64,000 nt of DNA from Flaccisagitta enflata (GCA_965153355.1 OZ231126.1:10416001-10480000); one strand, 5' to 3'; counted from the first letter of the stretch, positions 48,974 to 60,917 are shown. Notes: generated by a model not told the origin, from the sequence alone. Translations and numbers: made by a program.

Positions 48974-50094
48974 TACTTACCAACTCCTGCTTCTGGATGG
49001 ACCGAAGGACGGACAGTCTCATATGGAGTCGAAAGTCCCACACAAGTTTCGCCAAATACAATCGATCCATTATGCAATAAATCTATCAATCAATTAGTCT
49101 TCTACGGGGGTGAAACTTACGGCCTGACAATGGATCTTTTTTGCATGATCGAAACTCTTGCTCGATTCTGAAGAGAGAAGCGGGAAAACAATTCATTTGA
49201 TAATACTCTCAATGAATATAGCCTTATAGGATATTATAACAAGACTCTTCATATCTACATATCCACATTTCTTCAGCCTGCAATCTCTTACTTAATTAAT
49301 TCGGATCGAATTAGTTAAAGATGTCTCATGTAGGGTAGCGAGGTGGGAGGTGGGTGAGACCACCGCCCACCCCTCCCACTCCCTGGTGAAATTGACCACC
49401 TCTTGGTTTACCCTCCACCCCTCGGTTTACCCCTCCCACCCTCGGTTTACCCTCAGTTTACCCCTCGTCCACCCTTGGTCCACCTCACTCCCACTCCACC
49501 CCACCCCTCACCCCCACCCCTCGGTTTTTTTTATACTTCAAAAATTTGATAAAATTGCTAGTTTGCAAAAACTACAAAAATCTCATTTACATATTGCAGT
49601 CTCAATACCTTTAAGTTCAAGGGATTTCATAATTCAAAAAACCAAAAAGGGTGGTAGCGGGGGAAGGTGGTGGTTCAAACTGAAATTGTTTATAAAATAC
49701 ACGACTATTATTTAAGCTAAAATGAAAATGTCTACCCCTCGGTCTACCCCTCGGTCAACCTCCGGGTCTACCACTGGGTCTACCACTCGGTTCTTTTTTA
49801 TACTTCAAAAATTTGATAAAATTGCTAGTTTACAAAAAGTACAAAAATCTCATTTACATATTGCAGTTTCAATACCTTTAAGTTCAAGAAATTTCATAAT
49901 TCAAAAAACCAAAAAGGGTGGTGGTGGGGGAGGGTGGTGGTGGTTCAAACTGAAAATGCACAGCTATCATTTTATTTACAGCCTAGAGAAAAGAAACATT
50001 TTGCAGATATATATATATAGACATTTTTCCCATAGCAAGTAAAATATTTTATTCGTGGTAAAACAAAACCTTTTACCTTAAGCAAGTTAAAATT

Positions 50095-50430
50095 TGCCTA
50101 ACCCCAACACAACCCCTAACCCTAACACAACCCTTAACCCTAAACTCAACATTACCCCTAGCCCTAAACCTAACACAACCCTTAACCCTGAACCTAATAC
50201 AACCCTTAACCCTAAATTCAACATTACCCCTAACCCTAGACCCAATACTACCTTTAACCCTAAACTCAACATTACCCCTAACCCTAAACCTAACACAACC
50301 CTTAACCCTAAACCTAGCACAACCCTTAACCCTAAACCCAACACTACCCCTAACCCTAAACCCAACACTACCTGTAACCTTAAACTCAACACTACCCCTA
50401 ACCCAAAACCAAACACAACCCCTAACCCTT
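50095..50430. repeat. CCCTAA/CCCTAAACC-rich array (telomere-like)
   Basis: Units such as CCCTAACCCTAAACCTAACA, period about 30 bp, degenerate relative to pure TTAGGG repeats. Confidence 0.85.
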
Positions 50431-50459
50431 AACTTATGTTTAGTCCTTAATGTTAAACC

Positions 50460-51520
50460 TTATTAAGACTAACTTAAAACAGACCCTAACCCTTTCCCAC
50501 GAAGGCACTTCATTTATGCAGGTTATTAATACAGGTTATTTATGCAGGGTTATGATTTCAAATTAAAGGTTAAGGTTGTGTTTTTTTAGTTAGGGTTAGG
50601 TAGGCAAAGAAGTAAGAGTTGCTTCCTGTCGCTTCCGAACATGGATTTTTTTTCCACCTACGAAACATGAAGCCGCGAAAAAAACTAGGGGGACCATAAA
50701 TCTCCAGCTTACATCGTTTTCAAGTTAAATTATTTTTCATTAACAAAAATGACAAGAAAATATGGTCAATGAATTGTACGCTTATTTTCTAGAACTCGCC
50801 CCCACACTTATTTTTCAGAGTCCAAGTCTCAGTTCACATGTATCATTGCGCGTCATCGTTTTTACAAAAAATGTATAAAACCAAAGTAAAAACAATTTTT
50901 GGAGATTGTCCGGTAGTAGAGCAGGCCTTAGGTCGACTGTGGCTACTTGCAACCGTAGATAAAATGCGATTTAGTTAAGAAAAAATCTTCCTCATTTTTT
51001 TGTTACACACATGCACAACTTACCAAAGCATAGAGAGACACACAGAGTGACGCAGAAAACGCCTCTTAAAAAGTCGCTTTACATTAGGTGTTCTTACTCA
51101 TGATGAAGTAGATCGAGTTAAAAAAGTGATATAACCTCAAAAATTGAAGGTTGTCATGAACAAAAATGGTTTTGACCATAATATAGACAAAATGCTTTCA
51201 TTAAAAAATGATTTCGAGTGCCTGCTCTGTGGTTGACCTTTCAGTCCCTGTACTCTAACTCTGAACGTAAAGTTGTGTTTGTCAGTCATGAATCGTTTCT
51301 ATATTTGTATCTCTCATCTATTTCAAACAAACAAACGACAACTCTAGATAGCAAAAGTCGCGAGAGAAAACAAATCTCTATCGAACAAACCCAAGAAAGC
51401 CTAGATCGGTGGTGATTTACGCCTGTCGTGAATCTAGACACTTCAGGGGACGTGTTTTTTTTAGAACGCGTTTCAAATTTAACTCTATGACGTAAAACAA
51501 ACAGATCATTATCTAGGTTA
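50460..51520. other. no gene seen between the telomere-like arrays
   Basis: AT-rich spacer of the inverted-repeat element; the frames carry no recognisable protein. Confidence 0.4.
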
Positions 51521-51529
51521 GGGCTGGAC

Positions 51530-51955
51530 ATAAATGTTAAGGTTAGGGGTTGTGTTGGGTTTAAGGTTAGGGGTTATATTAGGTTTAGGGTTAAGGGTTG
51601 TGTTAGGTTTAGTGTTTTTTTAATTAGGAATAGCGCTGGATATAAATGTTAAGGTTAAGGTTAGGGACTGTGTTGGGTTTAGGGTTAGGGATTGTGTTGG
51701 GTTAAGGGTTAGGGGTTGTATTGGGTTTAGGGTTAGGGGTTGTGTTGGGTTTAGTGTTTTTTTTTAAATAAGGTTAGAGCAAGATGTTAAAGTTAAGGTT
51801 AGGGGTTGTGTTGGGTTTAGGGTTAGGGGTTGTATTGGGTTTAGGGTTAGGGGTTGAGTTGGGTTTAGAGTAAGGGGTTGTGTTGGGTTTAGGGCTAAGG
51901 GTTGTGTTAGATTAAGGGTTAGGGGTTGTGTTAGGTTTAAGATTAAGGGCTTTAT
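51530..51955. repeat. GGTTAGGG-rich array, inverted relative to 50,095
   Basis: Units such as GGGTTTAGGGTTAGGGGTTG, the reverse-complement partner of the left array. Confidence 0.85.
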
Positions 51956-52670
51956 CAAGTTAAAAGCTCATTACCCCTCACTACCCCTCAAACCACCCCT
52001 CACACCACCCCTCACCCCACCCCTAACCCCACCCCTCGCCTTACCCCTCACCCCACCCCTCGCCCCACCCCACCCCTCACCCCGCCCCTCGCTTTACCCC
52101 TCCCACCCCTCGCTACCCCTACATAATTTCAAACCACCCTTCACTTTTTGACCACCCCTAGCTACCCCTCACTACCCCTCATGAGACATCTATAACTAAT
52201 TTTAGCCATTAAGGATTACTGATCACTGAAATGTGATGTCCAAGATCTTATTTTCTACGACGACGAATCTAATGGACATCCCTTGGCCTTGTTGCTCTAT
52301 GTAGATACGTCCTCGCATCGCTGTAAGAGGGTGTGTACATTGGTCGGAAGGTCTGTTTGTCCGAAACGCGAAATTTTCTAATGCGATTATTACAGTTTTC
52401 TCTTCATTTCTCGTCATGTCTCTTCATGTCTCTTCATGTCTCTCTTTGTCTGAGGAGGTGTGGAGGAGGAGGCCTAGGGGGAGGTAGGGTGGGGAAGAGG
52501 CGTCGGGGGGGGGAGGGAGGAGTCGGTTTATACCTATCTCACTATCTGAATATCTTCATATCATTATATCTTTATATCTTAATAATTTGTATCTTATTAT
52601 CTTACAACCAAAGAGGACGCATCTATTGGACATCTAATGGCCATGTTTGTGTACATTAAAAGGTCCCTAC

Positions 52671-52793
52671 CTTCGGGTCGAAAACAATGTTAACTTGAGC
52701 CAGATCGCTCAAATAAGCTAAATCGTCCAACTCGACTTCTTGATAAACTTCCATCTCGTCCTTCGTTTTCTCCTTGATGGGATGCCCAAATTT
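52671..52793 (-). CDS. membrane-protein exon B (cytoplasmic tail)
   Basis: On the minus strand, acceptor TTCATCAACAG then AAA TTT GGG, 41 codons, donor AAG|GTAGGG, phase 0 both ends. Encodes KFGHPIKEKTKDEMEVYQEV then ELDDLAYLSDLAQVNIVFDP. Charged, with YQEV and YLSDL motifs that could be tyrosine phosphorylation or endocytic sorting signals. It joins in phase to the transmembrane exon at 53,603-53,744. The following exon is not identified. Identity unknown. Confidence 0.55.
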
Positions 52794-52850
52794 CTGTTGA
52801 TGAACTTGAAGACGATCTAATTTTCAAAACTGATAATATACCATGTAGGT

Positions 52851-52890
52851 TTTCAGCCCTAGTATAGTAATTTCAGCCCTAGTATAGTAA
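52851..52890. repeat. 22-bp tandem duplication
   Basis: Two copies of TTTCAGCCCTAGTATAGTAA. Confidence 0.8.
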
Positions 52891-52989
52891 TTTCAGATTA
52901 TCACGCCACTCTCCCCACTTGTCCGTCTGTCCGTCCGTCCATCCTTCCGTCGCCTCTCCATCTCTCAGTCTCAATAGTCAATTCATGTA

Positions 52990-53590
52990 CGGTGAGGCGC
53001 ATAAAAAAGTTTCCAGTTTTGTCATTAAGGTTTGGCAGGTTCTATCAATGATAAAAAAAATTTGTCAGTGAGATTATTGAAGGATTTTTTATTTTCTTCA
53101 ATCTGGGTCCAATCCCAGATTTCTAGCTCTTTTCATTAAGGCGTGACATTGATTTGAAGTAGTAAATATCAAAATTACCATGGGAAAAAGGAGTGAAAAA
53201 TGGTAATATTTTGCTTTATAGAATACGTGACCTGTTAACTTTAAACTAATGTCATTTCAAAACGAATCAAGTTACAAAATTCTGCTTGGTCTAGATTTGT
53301 AGAGTTTTTGAAGCTCCTTAAATGGTCATGGATATGATGTAAGAATCATAGATCGTTTTCAATATATTTAAAGAAATCAATATCAACTTTGTGTTCTGTA
53401 AAAAGTTGTTTGGATAAGTAAATTGCTCATCATCTTCGAACCTTTTTTTAAGAATTTGAGTAACATGAGTGAGGTTGGACTAGATTTGTAGAGTTTTAAA
53501 AAATCTCATGGATCTAAATTGTTTAAAGTGACGACAATTGAAATACCTAGCTTCTAAACTGCTGGAAACTTTTTTTTATGCGCCGCACTG
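52990..53590. mobile_element. palindromic MITE filling the intron of the membrane-protein gene
   Basis: GGTGAGGCGCATAAAAAAGT then TTCCAG at the left, inverted at the right (CTGGAAACTTTTTTTTATGC then GCC). It occupies most of the 809-bp intron (52,794-53,602) and ends about 10 bp from the donor of exon A. Confidence 0.65.
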
Positions 53591-53602
53591 CAAACTACTC
53601 AC

Positions 53603-53744
53603 ATTCTCGTCTTCCTTTTGTTTGTGTCTTCGGTACAATGCGATCAGTATAAGCATCATGAGAGTGGTGATGCCCAGAGACACGGCCAAAGGCGGCGTTG
53701 GAACGCGGTTTCCGGCGGTGTCAGGCGGTGCCGTAGTCGCAGGA
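53603..53744 (-). CDS. membrane-protein exon A (transmembrane segment)
   Basis: Minus strand, acceptor GTATTCCTCAG, donor AAT|GTGAGT. The first base completes a codon (phase 2 in), and the exit is phase 0. Encodes a Pro/Thr-rich stalk (PATTAPPDTAGNRVPTPP), a single hydrophobic helix LAVSLGITTLMMLILIALY, and the stop-transfer RRHKQKEDEN. Layout is that of a type I receptor's membrane-spanning exon. Ectodomain exons upstream (above 53,750) were not found. The gene is antisense within the 11.8 kb RhoGEF intron. Confidence 0.65.
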
Positions 53745-53759
53745 CTGAGGAATACATGA

Positions 53760-54380
53760 CAGGATCGAGTTTGTCAGTATGCAAAATTCTGAGATTTACA
53801 CCTTGTTAGAAAATATTTACAGCTGCGGCTGAGTGTATGCAATCTGATTGGAAATTATCTAAAGTTATCTTCTATCTTTTCCTAGCTGCTTTTGCTTCTC
53901 TTTACACTTAACTTTTTTTCGCCCTTGTGTGTCTGTTGAGTCTCTTGATAACTAACATTTATATCACCCACTGCAACTGACATCCATTAAAATCTATTTT
54001 TGGGCGGTAGAATATAACAAATACTATCTTGCTAAAAAGTAAATAGACAAGATGGAATGCAGTCCATTTATTCGTTTTTGAATACATTGAACATTTGTAA
54101 AATACAACTAGGAGCTTGAGCGACCTCTCGGGGCACTTTGGCTTTTGTGAGCCTTGGCATGGTTCCCAGAAGTGATTGAAAATAAGGTGGTGTGATGTTT
54201 TTCCACACCTTGAGAACGATTCTCTTGGGGCTGGACATGCAGCTCCTACTGTAGCTTCTTCATCTGACTCTATGACAATTTTAGCAGATTGAGGTCTCGA
54301 CTATTTTCAGGCCAACTTGACGCCAACTTGACACCGGCTAAACATCATAGTCTGATAAAAAAAGCGCATTTGTCTCTGAC
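53760..54380. other. no gene seen
   Basis: Intronic DNA for both strands' genes; no exon or element recognised. Confidence 0.4.
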
Positions 54381-54850
54381 AATACAGTGCGTATCACAGT
54401 AAAGTTAACTTTTGCAAACAGTTTTTATATGCTTCTAATGCAAGTAACTCATTGAAATCAGTGATCAATTGAAAGCTCTATTAAAGAGCTTTAATTTGGG
54501 TCCAATCCCACTGTTCTAACTCATTCTTTAAGAAATGGCATTGAAATAAAGCCAGACATATCTAAATTGAAATAGGAAGGTGGTAACTATGGCAAAGAAA
54601 AAAGCGAACACTTTGTGTTGCTAATTTCTGCTTGACTATGGACCTGAACCATAAAAAGCTCTGCAAAGAATCTTGAAAATGCAATGTTGCTGGTCATTGT
54701 AGCTTTGTTTAGAAATGGAAAAGGTTTGAAAAAAAAAATCCCCGATTGAAAAAAGTGCTCATTTCAATTTTTTCCAAGGAGCAATTTTAGTCTTTCCGCT
54801 TTCGTCAATGATAAAGGTCAGAATTGTCTTAGCTGCTCGTTATCCATGAG

Positions 54851-55618
54851 CAGCCCTGATCTTAGCGATTTTTTCAAGCGGGCCAGTCGGGCCCGTTCCC
54901 GGAGATTTTAGCGTGCCCGACAGCAAAACAGCGGGCCCGACATAACTACTGTTCTCCGGCTGCACAAATCTCTATCTAATGTTACAATAAAACAACTGTT
55001 GTCTTTCTAGACTGTCATTAAGCAATTTGAATATGTTTGGCAAAAAAGGAAGTTGATTTAAGTTGCATGCTACGGGACTCTAGAACTCTCTTTGTCCATC
55101 CATTGCTCTGTTGGTTAGTCCGTTTGTCACAAAGTTCCCTTTTCATCTTTGGACAGTTTGGTACTATTCTGAATGTTTGAAAGGCTTTTAAAGAGTCTTT
55201 TGTTCATTTTTACGTCTTCCCAATTTTTGTTAGCATTGTTTGAAAGTTCCAACGCATGCGAGGGTGTTTTCGTAAACCTTTTTTCAGCATCATGTCATAA
55301 AATGGAAGAGAAAAAAAACTATTTTTGGAAGGGTAAGATTGTCTTAAGCAGTGATGCAAGGTGTTCATTTTTTTTTGTTTCTTGGCACTAAAGCCCAGTT
55401 GTGAAATGGCTTTGATTGTGTCATTTTTCAACAAAAAAAACCCTCATGTTATATAGATGAAGTGAGATCAAAGAAAAATCATCACCATTTTAGCATTCAT
55501 GAAAATATACCAAGCCAAGTGAGAGCGGGCCCGTCGGGCCCGCATCCCTGAAAAAAAGCGGGCCCGACAGCCAAAATGCGGGCCTCGGGCCCGCGGGCCC
55601 GCTCTAAAATCAGGGCTG
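54851..55618. mobile_element. hAT-type MITE, 768 bp, with exact 8-bp TSD
   Basis: CAGCCCTGATCTTAGCG at the left and AAAATCAGGGCTG at the right, with GCGGGCCCGAC-type motifs repeated in both arms. Perfect duplication TCCATGAG at 54,843-54,850 and 55,619-55,626. Nested in the left arm of the Tc1-like composite, so it is the younger insertion. Confidence 0.92.
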
Positions 55619-55817
55619 TCCATGAGAGAACTAAATGGCTTCAAATTTCCTTTGAAATGGCGCCAAGAACAATTTTCTAACTTAATACGTTTAATTTTTA
55701 TGAAAAACTAGTGGCGTTCGCCATATGGTGTTCCACGAAAACTTGCTTTGGCGTGAAAAAGAAAGGCAATAATTCATTTAACAAATCTGATAATAATAAC
55801 CAGACAAATCTGTGTTG

Positions 55818-56006
55818 TAGATAATGGCCGCCTGTGGGCGGCCTAACCACCATCCATGGGCAACCTCACTGCCGCCTATGGGCGGCTTCACTGCCGCCTT
55901 TGGGTGGTCCCACTGCCGCCTGTGGGCGGCCCCACTGCAGCCTGCGGGCGGTCCCACTGCCACCTGTGGGTGGTCCCACTGCCGCCTGTGGGCGGTCCCA
56001 CTGCCG

Positions 56007-56061
<55 letters not shown>

Positions 56062-56080
56062 ATGTATGTGTGTGTGTGTG
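55818..56080. repeat. 22-bp GC-rich minisatellite and (GT)n
   Basis: Eight or so GCCGCCTGTGGGCGGTCCCA units, each able to form a small GCCGCC...GGCGG hairpin, then a GT run from 56,010. Confidence 0.9.
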
Positions 56081-56084
56081 GAGG

Positions 56085-58030
56085 AAGCAGGGTTGTGTGA
56101 CATACATTGGAACAAACTGGGTGGTGAGACATACATCAAAGAATACAGGGCTGTGTGATATACATTGGAGAAAAACTGAGTGGTGTGACATACATCAGAG
56201 AATTCTGGACTGTGTGACATACATTGGAAAAAACTGGGTGGTGTGACATATATTGGAGAATTCTGGGCTGTGTGACATACATTGGAGAATTCTGGGCTCT
56301 GTTACATACATCGGAGAAAATTGGGTGGTGTGACATACATGGGAGAATTTTGGGCTGTGTGACTTGTATCGGAGAAAACTGGGTGGTGTGAAATACATCA
56401 GAGAATTCTGGGCTGTGTGACATATATTGAAAAATTCTTGGCTGTGTGACAGACATTGGAGAAAACTGGGCTGTGTGACATATTATTTTGAATACTAAGG
56501 ATAGTTGTGATGGGTCCGGATTAAACACCAGTGAGAGCTCCAAAGGCTCTCATCCTTAAGTAAAGTCGGGTTGAGTAGTAATGTTGTCCAACTTACATAC
56601 ATCAAAGAATTCCGGGCTGCGTGACATACATTGGAGAAAACTAGGTGGTGTGACATACATTGGAGAAATCTGGGCTGTGTAACATACATGGGAGAAAATT
56701 GGGTGGCGTGACAGACATTTGGAGAAAACTGGGTGGTGTGACAGACATTCGGCAAAAACTGGTTGGTGTGACGGATATTCCGAAAAAACTGGGTGGTGTG
56801 ACATACGTTGGATAATTCTGGGCTGTGTGACAAACATCGGAGAAAACTGGGTGGTGTGACATACATCAGAAAATCCTGGGCTGTGTGACAAACATTGGAG
56901 AAAACTGGGTGGTGTGACATACATTGGAAAAAACTGGGTGGTGTGACATACATTGGAGAATTCTGGGCTGTGTGACATACATTGGAGAAAATTGGGTGGT
57001 GTGTGACATACATCTGAGAATTCTGGGCTGTGTTACATACATCGGAGAAAACTGGGTGGTGTGACATACATCCAAGAATTCTGGGCTGTGTGACATACAT
57101 CGGAGAAAACTGGGTAATGTGACATACATGGAAGAATTCTGGGCTGTGTGACATACATCGGAGAAAACTGGGTGGTGTGACATACATCGGAGAATTCTGA
57201 GCTGTGTGACATACATTGGAGAAAACTGGGTGGTGTGACATACATCGGAGAATTCTGGGCTGTGTGACATACATCGGAGAAAACTGGGTGGTGTGACATA
57301 CATCGGAGAATTCTGCGCTGTGTGACATACATTGGAGAAAACTGGGTGGTGTGACATACATCAGTAAATTCTTGGCTGTTTGACATACATTGGAGAAAAC
57401 TGGGTAGTGTGACATACATTGGAGAATTCTGGGCTGTGTGACATACATCGGAGAAAACTGGGTGGTGTGACATACATCAGAGTATTCTGGGCTGTGTGAC
57501 ATACATCGGAGAAAACTAGGTGGTGTGACAATCATCAGAGAATTTTGGGCTGTGTGACATACATTGGAGAAAACTGGGTGGTGTGACATACATCGGAGAA
57601 TTTTGGTCTGTGTGACATACATCGGAGAAAACTAGGTGGTGTGACATACATTGGAGAATTTTGGGCTGTGTGACTTACATCGGAGAAAATTGGGTAGTGC
57701 GACATACATTGGAGAATTCTGGGCTGTGTGACATACATCGGAGAAAACTGGGTGGTGTGACATACATTGGAGAATTTTGGGCTGTGTGACATACATTGGA
57801 GAAAACTGGGTGGTGTGACATACATTGGAGAATTCTGGGCTGTGTGACATACATCGGAGAAAATTAGGTGGTGTGACATACATTGGAGAATTCTGGGCTG
57901 TGTGACATACATCGGAGAAAATTGGGTGATGTGACATACATTGGAGAATTTTGGGCTGTGTGACATACATCGGAGAAAACTGGGTGGTGTGACATACATC
58001 ATACACTGGAGAAATCTGTGTTGTGTGACA
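56085..58030. repeat. 29-bp alternating A/B minisatellite, ~65 units
   Basis: Two 29-bp variants alternate: one with GGAGAAAACTGGGTGGTGTG and one with GGAGAATTCTGGGCTGTGTG, each followed by ACATACAT. This gives a 58-bp higher-order period. A unique stretch breaks the array near 56,495-56,590. Long minus-strand frames through it are repeat translations. Confidence 0.93.
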
Positions 58031-58988
58031 TACGTACGAACGTACAGACGGAGAAACTCCCAATATTTAGTGTTCCACTATCGTGGAACACAAAAAGAAG
58101 ATACACCATGAAAATCACATAGTGAATTTCCAAATTCTTGACTACCTGTCTTCATCCTAATAGTAATACCATTTCTAAACGGATAGAGCTAGGACATTCA
58201 GCAAGGTCTCATTTAAAAGATCTTTTGCAGAGCTTCAAAATGGGCATGGATTTTGCTATGTTTTTTTCATTACTTGTTTGTGAAACACTGACAAACAAGT
58301 AGTTCGCGTTTTTTGTTTTTGCCATTGTTACCACCTTCCCATTTTAATTTAGATATGTTCGGCTTCATTTCAATGCCTTTTCTAAAAGAATTGAGCTAGA
58401 ACAGTGGGATTGAACCCAAATTAAAGCTCTTTAACAGAGCTTTCAATTGATCACTGATTTCAATGAGTTTCTTGCATTAGAAGCATCTAAAAACTGTTTG
58501 CAAAAGTGTCAACTTTACCGTGATACGCACTGTACTGAGTATGGTTCCATAAATTTTGAAATTACAATTTGTTTTGCCATTTCCTACTAAAGGTAGTAAT
58601 TCTATTTTGCGTGTCATTTCTAAATAACTGAAATTAAAAGCATTGCGGTTTTCACCATTAGCTCGGAAATTCGCTGAAATTTCCAGACATTAATCACTGA
58701 TTTTCTTATGTTTGTTTCATTATTTAGGTGGTTATGCCTTGTAATGCTTGTCTTTACATTTATATATAAGCAAGGTAGTAACTTAAATCAACATGCAAAA
58801 AGTTTCTGACAAGACCATCGATAATTCGTTATCAAGCAGCAAAAGGAATATAATTTTGAACTTTTCAACATTTTCATTTTCATAAATTTATTCATCTTCC
58901 ATCTCTTCAAAATCCCAATTTAACCCCTATGTATATTGCAGATCTATGTGCTAATAAGTATATTGCAAAATTGTTGATTTGAACTTAG

Positions 58989-59212
58989 ATCATCGCGTAT
59001 CGCGGTATCCGTGACGTTAAGTTGAACATCAAGACTAGTCTCGAACTTCCCGAAGATATGGACAAAGTCGAGGACGTCATTCTTCATTTCGCCGCTGACG
59101 AAGAGTTGGGCGAGGAAATGGAACGGGTCATTCGAATGACCACGCTAGACGCGCACGATTGGAAGACGGCCCTCTCACCCTACATTCACGACAGCAACTT
59201 CGTCAGATACAG
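58989..59212 (+). CDS. RhoGEF exon 8 (second half of PH domain)
   Basis: Acceptor TTTGAACTTAG, phase 0 in, donor AC AG|GTATTC, phase 2 out. Encodes IIAYRGIRDVKLNIKTSLEL, then MERVIRMTTLDAHDWKTALS, the last strand and C-terminal helix of a PH domain (W within the helix, as usual). The joint to exon 7 lies in the strand 4-5 turn. Confidence 0.85.
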
Positions 59213-59442
59213 GTATTCGATGCGGGATTGTGGCAGGTAGGCCGAAGCAAAATCTAGAGCAATTCTGTCTTCCACTCGTGTTTGGAGAGTAACATTATTA
59301 GCAATAAGGACAATTATAGAACAGATCATTTTGAAGGACAGGCCATGCCACAATTTTTCAATTGTTAAAAAATTAAAAGATCGCCCGACCGAAAGTGAAA
59401 CACTTTTTCTCATCCGATGACTTTTCCATCAACACTCGATAG

Positions 59443-59609
59443 GCCGCACGCTCGCCCCAAGTACGAAGTCATAACCGATTACACGGCGAAGAAAGCGGAC
59501 GAATTGTCCATTTCCGTGGGTGAATTTGTCAGACTCAAAGTCAAACCAAAAGACAACAATCGGAAGAGGGCGTCGTGGTACGAAGTGGAAAAGGAAACCG
59601 CAGAATCAG
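59443..59609 (+). CDS. RhoGEF exon 9 (SH3 domain, first part)
   Basis: Acceptor ACACTCGATAG, donor CAG|GTATAC, phase 2 in, phase 1 out. Encodes RPHARPKYEVITDYTAKKAD then ELSISVGEFVRL and SWYEVEKET. YEVITDYTAKKADELS corresponds to the ALYDY...DELS motif of SH3 domains. The first W of the binding face is the W of SWYEV. Confidence 0.85.
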
Positions 59610-59619
59610 GTATACAGAT

Positions 59620-60270
59620 CGCGACGTAATTAAAGATAGTTTGACGCTTTTTATACCCACCCAGGCGACTCACAGCTCAAACGGATCGTGTTAGATCCTT
59701 GATTTGATGTGTACAGCAGAATCACAGGCTCAATTTGGGCACTCAAATTTAAGGTGATTTCCTAGCGCTTATGTTCGGATACCCATTTACTCACAAATTC
59801 GATTTTGGTTTGACCAAGACACTGCGTCATCGATGCTGTTGCTGTATAAAATTCAATGCTGTATCTTGAGAGAAAGTTCTTCTTTTAGTCATTATTTACT
59901 ACTACGACATTGATGACGCAGTGGTCCAAGTCGATTTTCCAACTAACTTTGGCTAATTTTATGCAAACGGAACAAAAAATTGAAAATGATTTCTTTTATT
60001 CAAATGCTTACATTGAGTCCACTCAAGTATTCAAGGTGATGTATTCAGAAGACACGGTTAGAAAGGAACTCTTGGGTGATAATTTGATAAAGAGACGAGT
60101 GACGACTGACACGGTTACACGAAATTGATGGTCGAGCATTTCATAAACTGATTGGCGCGGCAATATTTGTGAAGGATGAGACGCACCGAAACAAACCCAG
60201 CGTGGAAAACGCATCAGCAAGTCATCAATCATTTCTCTATCCAGTCATTCATGTGTGATCTATCCATTTG
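59620..60270 (+). other. intron 9, weak hairpin only
   Basis: A short inverted pair (GACACTGCGTCATCGATG near 59,817; CATTGATGACGCAGTGGTCC near 59,909) is the only structure noted. Confidence 0.4.
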
Positions 60271-60274
60271 GCAG

Positions 60275-60375
60275 GTCTGAGTTTTGACGGGTGGATTCCC
60301 CAACACTGCGTCAACGAGGTGACGTCGTCTGTGACCGAGATGATCGCCAATTTCGAAGGGAACTCTCTCAGTTGA
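60275..60375 (+). CDS. RhoGEF exon 10 (SH3 end and C-terminus)
   Basis: Acceptor CATTTGGCAG, phase 1 in. Encodes GLSFDGWIPQHCVNEVTSSV, then a short tail ending EGNSLS and TGA. GWIPQHCV is the SH3 GWFPxNYV strand, with Cys instead of the usual Tyr. Confidence 0.85.
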
Positions 60376-60910
60376 CTAGTCTCTCACTGCATTACACAAT
60401 CATAATTTCTTTCTGGTTCGTCACGCTATTTTACACACCTTTCAAATGTTATTGTTGCATGTTTTTACATAAAATTACAGGCCTTGTTAACGCGGTTCAC
60501 GGTCTTCTATCTCATTACAATCCTGCTTCACTGTCTTAGGGTAAAGCAAATGCTGTACTACGAGTTTGTTTGTCTAAAATGATACATATTCTTAACTACA
60601 ACCCGCCATGACAGCAATCCGATGTACCATGCTGATAAATTACATTGAAGAAAAGCTAAATACCTGGTAGTCGGATTACAGATATCGCAGACCATCGGTA
60701 CGGCCAAATGCGCTCCAAGTAGAATCAGCTAACACCAGCGTCCTTCCGGTTGAGAATTCACAGACGCGTCAGAAAGAAATTTCAGCTTCCACTAGCTGAC
60801 ACAAAATTCGGCTTTTGTCAAGACTTCACAGAACTTAGCAACAATTTGCTTGACTCATTTGTAATGCGATTAGCATGTTCTAGCTAGCTCCAACGTTCTT
60901 TGGGTTACGA
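60376..60910 (+). other. RhoGEF 3' UTR region
   Basis: Non-coding. I see no canonical AATAAA before about 61,070, where one occurs inside a repeat, so the polyadenylation site is unclear. Confidence 0.3.
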
Positions 60911-60917
60911 TAAGCTA

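Larger units (their letters stand above)
49308..52205. mobile_element. inverted-repeat element carrying telomere-like arrays, ~2.9 kb
   Basis: AATTAGTTAAAGATGTCTCA then TGTAGGGTAGCGAGG at the left is inverted at the right (CTACCCCTCATGAGACATCT then ATAACTAATT). Next inward on each side are CCACCCCTC-type minisatellites, then CCCTAA-like arrays at 50,095-50,430 and GGTTAGGG-like arrays at 51,530-51,955. So the whole structure folds back. A TTTTTATACTTCAAAAATTT module of about 300 bp is duplicated in the left arm (49,525 and 49,795). Confidence 0.7.
54385..58532. mobile_element. 4.1 kb composite bounded by Tc1-like inverted ends
   Basis: CAGTGCGTATCACAGTAAAG at the left and CTTTACCGTGATACGCACTG at the right, TA at 54,383-54,384 and 58,533-58,534. 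The arms match for more than 300 bp (CAATCCCACTGTTCTA, ACCACCTTCC). Between them lie a hAT-type insertion and large minisatellites. No transposase frame. Confidence 0.75.

Noticed and set aside
50095-51955. True telomere or chromosome end
   Set aside because: Arrays are degenerate, interstitial and inverted within a bounded repeat element, with ordinary genes on both sides.
56085-58030. CRISPR-like regular 29-bp repeats
   Set aside because: There are no unique spacers; units are directly contiguous in a eukaryotic genome.
56495-58063. 375-codon and other long minus-strand frames
   Set aside because: Generated by the 29-bp minisatellite; the peptide repeats with the DNA period.
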